From contig NZ_BTFW01000001.1 in NCBI RefSeq assembly GCF_033242265.1, positions 372,001-436,000 on the forward strand: a stretch of DNA of 64,000 bases, read 5' to 3'. The position numbers were made by a program, and so were the translations under genes. Below are positions 52,227 through 58,573 of the stretch, piece by piece. Positions within the stretch are counted from its first letter, which is position 1. Every line of letters starts with the position of its first letter. The stretch comes from Novosphingobium sp. IK01 (GTDB lineage Bacteria; Pseudomonadota; Alphaproteobacteria; Sphingomonadales; Sphingomonadaceae). The notes below the pieces were generated by a model. It ran no database searches, had not been told where the DNA came from, and was given only the letters and a program-made list of their open reading frames with translations.

Positions 52227-53906
52227 TTACATATTCGGATAGTTGGGGCCGCCGCCGCCTTCAGGCGGTACCCAGGTGATGTTCTGGGCCGGGTCCTTGA
52301 TGTCGCAGGTCTTGCAGTGGACGCAGTTCTGCGAATTGATCACGAAGCGGGGGCTGCTCTTGGTTGCCTCGTCGTCGTAGACGACCTCGTAGACGCCTGC
52401 CGGGCAATAGAGCCGGGCCGGTTCGCCAAAGACGGGCAGGTTCATTTCGATCGGAACCGCCGGGTTGGTCAGCCGCAAGTGGCAGGGCTGGTCCTCGGCA
52501 TGGTTGGTGTTCGAAAGGAAGACCGAGGAAAGACGGTCGAACGTCAGCACGCCGTCGGGCTTGGGATAGGTGATGGGCGTGACTTGCGCGATCGGCGTCA
52601 GGCAGGCGCTGTCGGGCTTGCCATGGGCGAGCGTGCCGAACGGCGACTTGCCCAGAAGCTGGTTGCACCACATGTCGGCGCCGCCCAGCATGATGCCCAG
52701 CGGCATTCCGTACTTGGCCCAGAGCGGCTTGACGTTGCGCACCGGCTTGAGATCCTGGCCGATCGCCGAGGTGCGCCAGCCTTCCTCATAGGCAAGGGGT
52801 TCGCTGCGCGGCTTGCCGCTGGCCAGTTCGGCCACCACCGCATCGGCGGCCTGAATCCCCGAGAGGATCGCGTTGTGCGAGCCCTTGATGCGCGGCACGT
52901 TGACGAAACCGGCCGAGCAGCCGAGCAGCGCGCCACCCGGGAAGGTGAGCCGGGGCACCGACTGCCACCCGCCTTCGGTCAGTGCGCGCGCGCCATAGGC
53001 GATGCGCTTGCCGCCCGCGAAGGTGTCGCGGATCGCCGGGTGCGTCTTGAAACGCTGGAATTCCTCGAACGGCGAGAGCGTCGGGTTGGAATAGTTGAGG
53101 TGGACGACAAAGCCGACCGCAACCAGATTCTCGTCGAAGTGATAGAGGAACGAACCGCCCCCGGTGCTCCGGTCGAGCGGCCAGCCGAAGCTGTGCTGGA
53201 CGAGGCCTTCCTGAAAACGGGCCGGGTCGATCTGCCACAGTTCCTTGATGCCGATGCCGAACTTCTGGAAGTCGGATCCTTCATCAAGGTCGAAGTGGGC
53301 AATGGCCTGCTTGCTGAGCGAGCCGCGCGCGCCTTCGGCAAGAAGTGTATAGGTTGCGCGCAGTTCCATGCCGCGCACGAAATCGGCGCGCGGAACGCCG
53401 TTCCGGTCGATACCCATGTCGCCCGTGGCCACGCCCACGACCTTGCCGTCTTCAAGCAGCAATTCCGAAGCGGCAAATCCGGGGAAGATTTCGACGCCGA
53501 GCTCTTCGGCGCGGGCCGCCAGGAAGCGGGTGACATTGCCCAGCGAGCCGATGAAATTGCCATGGTTGTCGAGCAATTTCGGCATCATCGCGGCAGGAAG
53601 GCCATGGGATCCGGTCTGGGTGAGATAGAGGAACCGGTCTTCCTTTACGCGGGTGTGCAAAGGACAGTCCGGGTGGTTGCGCCAGTCGGGCAGCAGGCTG
53701 TCGAGACCGATCGGATCGACCACCACGCCCGAGAGGATATGGGCGCCGACTTCCGAGCCCTTTTCCACGACCACGACCGAAACGTCGCGATTGTCACGGG
53801 CAGCGGCCTGGCGGATGCGGATCGCGGCGGCCAGCCCGGCAGGGCCTGCACCCACGATCACGACATCGAATTCCATCGTTTCGCGTTGAGGAAGTGACTC
53901 GCTCAT
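52227..53906 (-). CDS. ETF:ubiquinone oxidoreductase
   Basis: A 559-residue membrane-associated flavoprotein. FAD motif VVIVGAGPAGLAAAIRIRQA, the FWKFG-type quinone region, and a C-terminal [4Fe-4S] site (CVHCKTCDIKDPAQNITWVP with the earlier Cys in LYCPAGVYEV) are all present. It transfers electrons from reduced ETF to ubiquinone. It is the first gene of the minus-strand block, 27 bp before the HAD/ECH gene. Confidence 0.96.
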   Translation of the reverse strand: MSESLPQRETMEFDVVIVGAGPAGLAAAIRIRQAAARDNRDVSVVVVEKGSEVGAHILSGVVVDPIGLDSLLPDWRNHPDCPLHTRVKEDRFLYLTQTGSHGLPAAMMPKLLDNHGNFIGSLGNVTRFLAARAEELGVEIFPGFAASELLLEDGKVVGVATGDMGIDRNGVPRADFVRGMELRATYTLLAEGARGSLSKQAIAHFDLDEGSDFQKFGIGIKELWQIDPARFQEGLVQHSFGWPLDRSTGGGSFLYHFDENLVAVGFVVHLNYSNPTLSPFEEFQRFKTHPAIRDTFAGGKRIAYGARALTEGGWQSVPRLTFPGGALLGCSAGFVNVPRIKGSHNAILSGIQAADAVVAELASGKPRSEPLAYEEGWRTSAIGQDLKPVRNVKPLWAKYGMPLGIMLGGADMWCNQLLGKSPFGTLAHGKPDSACLTPIAQVTPITYPKPDGVLTFDRLSSVFLSNTNHAEDQPCHLRLTNPAVPIEMNLPVFGEPARLYCPAGVYEVVYDDEATKSSPRFVINSQNCVHCKTCDIKDPAQNITWVPPEGGGGPNYPNM

Positions 53907-53920
53907 TTGTTCTTACCTGT

Positions 53921-53954
53921 TTGTGGCGAGGAATGGTGAGTTGTGGCGAGGAAT
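53921..53954. repeat. Two direct repeats in the ETF-QO leader region
   Basis: TTGTGGCGAGGAAT occurs at 53921-53934 and again at 53941-53954, exactly 20 bp apart, just upstream of the start of the ETF:quinone oxidoreductase gene. Spacing of two helical turns is usual for regulator half-sites, but chance duplication of a short sequence is equally possible. Confidence 0.5.
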
Positions 53955-54199
53955 TGGGGGGTGACAGGCCCTCCGAAGGGCTGGGTTGCAATGAAATCGA
54001 TTGTCACCAAGGCGCGGAAGCCATCCAGGTTCCGACGTCGGGAGGCGGCCATTCCGTGGCGCCGCCAATTTCCGTCATCCTGGTAATAAGATGATGGTTT
54101 CATTGTATTATTCTCTTTAGTTCGGTAAGGGGCTGACTAGGCCTCCCTCCGTTCTCCACGGGGCGTCGCTAGTCCTTTGCCTTGGGGCAGGCAATTGCC

Positions 54200-54227
54200 T
54201 TGACATTACAAGACTTATACATATTCC
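54200..54227 (+). promoter_or_regulatory. Promoter of the LysR gene
   Basis: TTGACA (54200-54205), 16 bp, then TATTCC (54222-54227). The predicted start falls at about 54233-54235, that is at the ATG itself, so the message could be leaderless. No ribosome site is seen before ATG 54234. The rest of the 327-bp divergent region is AT-rich (around 54080-54120) and holds the promoter for ETF-QO on the other strand, which I could not resolve. Confidence 0.5.
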
Positions 54228-54233
54228 GAACAA

Positions 54234-55127
54234 ATGGCTCCCCTAGTCGAAGCGCTCCAGTGGTTCATTCGCGTGGCCGAATGTGGTTCCTTTTCCGCCG
54301 TCGCGCGCGAGGCGATGACCAGTCAGGTCATGGTCGGGCGAAGGATCAGCATGCTGGAGGCCCATTTCCATGTCGTGCTGCTGCGCCGCTCGACCCGAGG
54401 CCTTGCCCTGACCGAGGATGGCGTTGCCTTCCTCAGCCATGCCCGCCGCATCGTGCGCGAGTTCGAGGCGATGGAGGCCGATCTTCATAGCAGCGAACGC
54501 GGCTATGCCGGGCATGTGCGGGTTGGCACGACCAACACTTTCGGCTGCCATCTGGCCCGCAAGCTGCCCGAATTCCATCTCCACCATCCGGGCATCACCG
54601 TCGAGATGCTGCTGGGCGATGGCTTCGTCCATCTGGTCGAGGACGGGCTGGACCTTGCGATGCGCACGGGGCAGGTGAACGAGACCACGGTGGTGGCCAA
54701 GCATCTGGGTGACGTGCCGCGCTACATGGTTGCTTCCCCGTCCTATCTCGAACGGTGCGGTACACCGCAATCTGTCGAAGACCTTCAGTTCCACGATTGT
54801 GCGCTGTTCAGCTATGGCACCACGCGGCAGGTCTGGACGATCAATGGCGAGCCGGTGCGGGTTTCGGGCTCCTCGCGCACCAACAGCACTCTGGCCTTGC
54901 AAGAAGCCGTCCGCAATGGCGGGGGGATCAGCCTGTTCGCCTATTTCCAGGTCGAGGACGACATCCGAACAGGCCGTCTGGTGCGCGTCCTGCCCGAGGC
55001 CGAGGTCGAGCCGGTGCCTTTCTACGTGACCTACCCGGCCCGCCAGACCCTGCCCGCCCGCACGCGCATGGTGATGAACTGGATCATCAGCGAGGCCGAA
55101 TCGCTGATCGGCAAGGCCCGCCGCTGA
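54234..55127 (+). CDS. LysR-family transcriptional regulator
   Basis: A full-length 297-residue LysR protein. The helix-turn-helix is at residues 1-62 (LQWFIRVAECGSFSAVAREA; RISMLEAHFHVVLLRRSTRG). The effector domain has VRVGTTNTFGCHLARKLPEF, LAMRTGQVNETTVVAKHLGD, RYMVASPSYLERCGTPQSVE and the C-terminal LPARTRMVMNWIISEAES. It is divergent from the ETF-QO gene, but its target may also be the lost genes whose remnants follow it. Confidence 0.92.
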   Translation: MAPLVEALQWFIRVAECGSFSAVAREAMTSQVMVGRRISMLEAHFHVVLLRRSTRGLALTEDGVAFLSHARRIVREFEAMEADLHSSERGYAGHVRVGTTNTFGCHLARKLPEFHLHHPGITVEMLLGDGFVHLVEDGLDLAMRTGQVNETTVVAKHLGDVPRYMVASPSYLERCGTPQSVEDLQFHDCALFSYGTTRQVWTINGEPVRVSGSSRTNSTLALQEAVRNGGGISLFAYFQVEDDIRTGRLVRVLPEAEVEPVPFYVTYPARQTLPARTRMVMNWIISEAESLIGKARR

Positions 55128-55154
55128 TCCTTCCAAGGCTTGCGCGAGCGGGCT

Positions 55155-55280
55155 TTACAGATGGGCTCTGGCGCGGCCTACGCTGTCCCTGACGTTCTGC
55201 CAGGCCGGCCTGTCCGATGCGAAGCGCTGGCGGACATAAGTCACGATGTCGGCGACCTGCTCGTCCGACAGGGCCGGGGC
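55155..55280 (-). pseudogene. Remnant of a cytochrome c gene (C-terminus only)
   Basis: The minus-strand frame ending at TAA 55155-55157 reads APALSDEQVADIVTYVRQRF followed by ASDRPAWQNVRDSVGRARAHL. The LSDEQVADIVTYVRQRF segment is the terminal helix of class I cytochromes c, as in alcohol and aldehyde dehydrogenase cytochrome subunits. No haem motif CxxCH is found upstream, and the frame loses the family likeness at about 55280, where the tannase remnant on the other strand begins. It is therefore a truncated leftover. Confidence 0.7.
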
Positions 55281-55282
55281 GC

Positions 55283-55369
55283 ACCAGGCCGCTCTGCGTC
55301 TACCCCGCGCAAGTCACCTACACGGGGACAGGCAACATCGAGAAGGCTTCCAGCTTTACCTGCCGATAG
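55283..55369 (+). pseudogene. Remnant of a tannase/feruloyl esterase gene (C-terminus only)
   Basis: The plus-strand frame reads TRPLCVYPAQVTYTGTGNIE followed by KASSFTCR and a stop at 55369. The pattern RPLCxYPxxxxYxGxGxxxxAxxFxC is the conserved C-terminal end of the tannase/feruloyl esterase family, including its disulfide cysteines. Nothing of the remaining ~500 residues is present. It abuts the cytochrome c remnant of opposite strand within a few bases, so both genes were cut at one junction near 55281. Confidence 0.65.
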
Positions 55370-55408
55370 AGCGTGTTTCCGGGGCGCGCGCCCGTCCGGT
55401 CCGGTTCG

Positions 55409-58099
55409 TCAGGTTCGGCGGGCGCGCAGTCTGGTCGATGTGCTGTTGGCGGCGATGGGGATCGTGAACCGGCCTGGCGCATGCTTGTCCGGCGCGTGTC
55501 TGGTTGCCGTGCCGTCGGGTGTCGACAGGTTCCAGGGGCTCGCCGTGCCCGATGCCAGCGACAGGCGCAGGGTGCGGGCAGGGCCGGGGGGATGGTCGAT
55601 GACAGCCTCCCATGTGTCGAGGCCGGGGCCCAGAACGAGCGGCGCCTCACCCGACAGGCGGCCCCCGTCGTGGATTTCCAGATCCATCCGCGCGCCTTCA
55701 AGCCGCGCATGGAAACGCCTGCGCACGCCGTCGCGGGGATGGACATGCAGGCGCTCGCCCACCACTTCCAGCTCTCCGCCCAGCGCGATCCGCCCGAAGA
55801 TGTCGTCATCGACCAGCGTCGTGCGCGCCGCGCGCAGGCCGCCACAAAAGCCGAGGTCGATCTCGCACGAATAGTACCACGCGCCATGGTGATGGGGCTG
55901 GTCCAGCCAGGTCTTGCCAAGGGCCGCCGGTTCGAAGCCCCCCGCCGCGCCGCCATCGTTGGCCGGGCCCGGATACCAGTATCCATGGCCGCTTTCGGGC
56001 GTGCCGCTGTTCAGGAGGGCCCAGCTGCTCAGGGCCGAGGCATGGCCGAGGCGGAGCAGGGCGCGCGGGTCGGCCACGTCGTGGAGCGCATGGTCGAGGA
56101 TCGCCCAGCCGCCCATCTGGGCCATGTAGCTGAGGGTATAGGCGTCCCCTGCCTGCGCGCGATAGTCGGAGCCCAGATAGTAATAGGCGGGCTGGAGCCA
56201 GCCCCGGCAGAACAGGTTTGAGGCCATCTGGCGCCGGTTGAAGGCCTGCGCCTGTGCGGCAGGGAAGCGTCCGGGCCGGTCGAGGGCATAGCGGGCAAAG
56301 GCCTGGGTGGATTCAAAACCGGTGGAATCGAACGCATATTCCGAGGCGTAGAGATCCTCCACCGCGCTCACGAAGTGATGGACCTTGTGGTCCCAGAACG
56401 CGGCAAGGCTGTCGGCCCGCTCGTCCTGTCCCTCGTCACGCAAGGCGTCGATCACATCGGGAATGACCAGTTCGTTGTAGAAGCCGGTCGTGTTGGCATC
56501 CCAGTCCGCGATGGCCTTGGGGATGACGAACATGGCCATCGCCGTGCCATGGGCGCGTTCCAGATAGGTCGCGGCGGACAGGCGGGTGCGGATGCCGGGA
56601 TGGTCGCGGGCAATCCGGTACATGGCCAGATACATCAGCGTGATGTGCGGATAGTCGTAGACCCGCCAGTAATGCTTCTGTCCGCGCGGGCCGGGGTCGG
56701 CGCTCGTGCGGTTGTGGTGCCAGTCGGGGATGCCATAGATCGCGTAAGCGTCGCTTTCCCGCGTCGAGCGCTGGAGGCCACCCCAGACGAAATGCTCGAT
56801 ATAGTCGTCGAGCGCGCCGACTTCGGACTGGACCGGATATTCGGCATTCTTGGCGGCCAAAAAGGCCGGCTTCGACAGGCCCGGATCGTCGCAGGTGACC
56901 TCGTAGATCCGCCAGCCGGTGATGCGATCATAGGCCTCGGGGCCGAGCAGGGTCTGGCTTTCCATGTTCCATTCGGCCAGCAGCCCGTCATACCATTTCG
57001 ACGGGTCGCGATACCGGTGCGCGGCGATGAAGGCGCCCCGCTTGGCGATCATCGTCTCGACCGCCTCGGTCACGAAGAATTCGAGCGTGGTGAGGCCGCC
57101 GTCCTCCTGCTCAACGGTAATCTGGTTTTCGCCCAGCCGGTCGAAGCGCAGGGCGTGGATCTGCCGCCCGGCCCGCGCCGTGGCGCCTGCGATCCGGGTC
57201 TGCGCAGGATGCTCGGCGCGCAGGGCCTTGACGGGAATGCGCGAGGCAAACGCGATCTTCACCTCGCTGCCCACCGGAACGGTCATCCCCGGCACGACTT
57301 CGACATCGAGCAGGCCATGGTCGGCCAGCGTGTGGCGCATGGCCTGATCGCCCTCGACGAACAGGAAGCGCACGCCCATCTCGCGGCTTTCGCCCGCAGG
57401 GATGGTCAGGCTGCTGGCGGGCAGGCGCCAGCGCGATCCGGCAGCCCTGACCGCCTCCACCTGCCGCGCGGCATGGAAATAGACCCGGTAGAGGTCAGGG
57501 CTGTCTTCCGGGCAGTCCCAGTATTCGAGGCTGGTGCCCGCCTCGGGCAGCATGGTCAGCCATGGCCCGCGCAAGTCCTTGCGCTTCCAGAACAGGTGCG
57601 AGGATTTGCCCGCAATGAAACTGTGCTTGAGCAGGCCATCGGGGTCTTGCCCGGCAGCATGGATCATGTTGACTGGCAAGGGCAGGGCTACGTCGCCAAA
57701 TTCGACCCTATGGCCGGTTTCGTTGCTGATCCGGACCAGCAGCTTCATGGCCGGGCCCTCGGCCAGAATGCGGCAGGTCACCGTCAGTCCCGGCGCGATG
57801 ACATAGCGCACGGCGATGCCCTGACCGGGCAGTTCCCCGATCACGCCATCGAGGTCTGCCGTGTCGAACGGAACCCACGCACTTTCCGCCCCGCTGCGCC
57901 ATGCACCCGCAAGATTACCCAGACGCCCGCCCGCATGGAGCAGATCGCCCGGCGCCCGGTGAGCAGCATCGTCACTGGCATCGCGCAGGCTGGTGATCCG
58001 CCCATTGTCGAGCCCCACCACGAAAGCCGAACCGGGCAAGGCCAGTGTCCGGGTCACCTTGCGCGTCCCCGTCACCGCGCCCCCGGCCGCGCCATGCAC
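55409..58099 (-). CDS. Large DUF5695-like protein (probable exported carbohydrate-active enzyme)
   Basis: An 896-residue protein. It begins with a beta-rich region (SAFVVGLDNGRITSLRDASD), then a long helical domain with many Trp and His (KHYWRVYDYPHITLMYLAMY; YEHFVWGGLQRST-like EHFVWGGLQRSTRESDAYAI; DQPHHHGAWYYSCEIDLGF), like the alpha/alpha-barrel fold of the DUF5695 family. It probably acts on a polysaccharide; the reaction is unknown. In this frame it starts at GTG 58099 without a ribosome site or signal peptide. A proper start with signal peptide lies just upstream in another frame (58072-58197), so a one-base frameshift has probably separated them. It ends 40 bp from the tannase remnant. 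Confidence 0.7.
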   Translation of the reverse strand: MHGAAGGAVTGTRKVTRTLALPGSAFVVGLDNGRITSLRDASDDAAHRAPGDLLHAGGRLGNLAGAWRSGAESAWVPFDTADLDGVIGELPGQGIAVRYVIAPGLTVTCRILAEGPAMKLLVRISNETGHRVEFGDVALPLPVNMIHAAGQDPDGLLKHSFIAGKSSHLFWKRKDLRGPWLTMLPEAGTSLEYWDCPEDSPDLYRVYFHAARQVEAVRAAGSRWRLPASSLTIPAGESREMGVRFLFVEGDQAMRHTLADHGLLDVEVVPGMTVPVGSEVKIAFASRIPVKALRAEHPAQTRIAGATARAGRQIHALRFDRLGENQITVEQEDGGLTTLEFFVTEAVETMIAKRGAFIAAHRYRDPSKWYDGLLAEWNMESQTLLGPEAYDRITGWRIYEVTCDDPGLSKPAFLAAKNAEYPVQSEVGALDDYIEHFVWGGLQRSTRESDAYAIYGIPDWHHNRTSADPGPRGQKHYWRVYDYPHITLMYLAMYRIARDHPGIRTRLSAATYLERAHGTAMAMFVIPKAIADWDANTTGFYNELVIPDVIDALRDEGQDERADSLAAFWDHKVHHFVSAVEDLYASEYAFDSTGFESTQAFARYALDRPGRFPAAQAQAFNRRQMASNLFCRGWLQPAYYYLGSDYRAQAGDAYTLSYMAQMGGWAILDHALHDVADPRALLRLGHASALSSWALLNSGTPESGHGYWYPGPANDGGAAGGFEPAALGKTWLDQPHHHGAWYYSCEIDLGFCGGLRAARTTLVDDDIFGRIALGGELEVVGERLHVHPRDGVRRRFHARLEGARMDLEIHDGGRLSGEAPLVLGPGLDTWEAVIDHPPGPARTLRLSLASGTASPWNLSTPDGTATRHAPDKHAPGRFTIPIAANSTSTRLRARRT

Positions 58100-58197
58100 A
58101 AGGCCAGCACCGCCAGACTGCTGCCAAGCATCCCGCGCCGGTCAACGCCAGCCAGACCAGCCGGGGGCATGGTCCGAAAGCGGATGCCCTTGTTCAT
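58072..58197 (-). pseudogene. Signal-peptide start of the DUF5695 gene, out of frame
   Basis: ATG 58197, preceded by AGGGGACATC, encodes MNKGIRFRTMPPAGLAGVDR followed by RGMLGSSLAVLALCMARPGAR and a stop. The basic n-region with twin Arg (DRRGMLGS), then a hydrophobic core, is a Sec/Tat-type signal peptide. The downstream DUF5695 frame is shifted by one base and reads VHGAAGGAVTG where the cleavage region should be. Joining the two near 58085-58105 restores a normal signal peptide. Either the gene is broken or the sequence has an indel error in a G-rich run. Confidence 0.65.
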
Positions 58198-58255
58198 GAT
58201 GTCCCCTTTTTTGCCCTGATTGCCCATTTCATATTTAGTATACGATATTCCGCAA

Positions 58256-58387
58256 TCAAAAAAGGGGCGCCATCGCCGAGAGCAGCGTGAGCGGCTCTGT
58301 CCCGCGCGAGGGGCGGTGGCGGACGGTAGCGGCGATGCTGCCACCATGATGGATACCCTCGGCGGTGAGGAACAGGGCCAGATGCAT
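58256..58387 (-). pseudogene. Possible remnant of a flavin-dependent (LLM-class) monooxygenase
   Basis: A 43-residue frame, MHLALFLTAEGIHHGGSIAA through RGTEPLTLLSAMAPLF. The beginning and the EPLTLLSAMA segment resemble the start and an early helix of LLM-class FMN monooxygenases (NtaA/DszA-like), with the region in between deleted. There is no proper ribosome site. The resemblance is short, so it may be chance. Confidence 0.3.
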
Positions 58388-58407
58388 GGGGGGAGCCATC
58401 CTCTTTC

Positions 58408-58573
58408 AGAGCCCGACCCAAAAGTCGGGCGGCGGAGGTTTGGCGAGGGATTTTGGGTCACCACAAGGAGGCTGAGAGCCCAGCGATGCTGGAAGCATCG
58501 TGGCGAACAGCCGACGCCGTGGTGGCACAAAAGACCCGCCAAACCGACCCGAAGGACTTTTGGGTCGGGCTCT
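58408..58573. repeat. 166-bp long palindromic element
   Basis: The element begins with AGAGCCCGACCCAAAAGTC (58408-58426) and ends with its perfect 19-bp reverse complement (58555-58573). Inside, GGTTTGGCG (near 58437) pairs with CGCCAAACC (near 58537), ACCAC pairs with GTGGT, and the centre holds CGATGC/GCATCG. Most of the 166 bp can fold into one long hairpin. Its right end coincides with the stop codon of the TonB receptor gene. It encodes no convincing protein. It may be a MITE-like or REP-like repeat, and its end could serve as a terminator. Confidence 0.75.

Noticed and set aside
58238..58243. GTATAC core upstream of the DUF5695 gene as a GntR (hexuronate-type) operator
   Set aside because: Only the six-base core is symmetric; flanks do not match and no GntR gene is near.
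58256..58387. Small frame as an intact gene
   Set aside because: The resemblance to LLM monooxygenases is short and the frame has no proper ribosome site; listed only as a low-confidence remnant.
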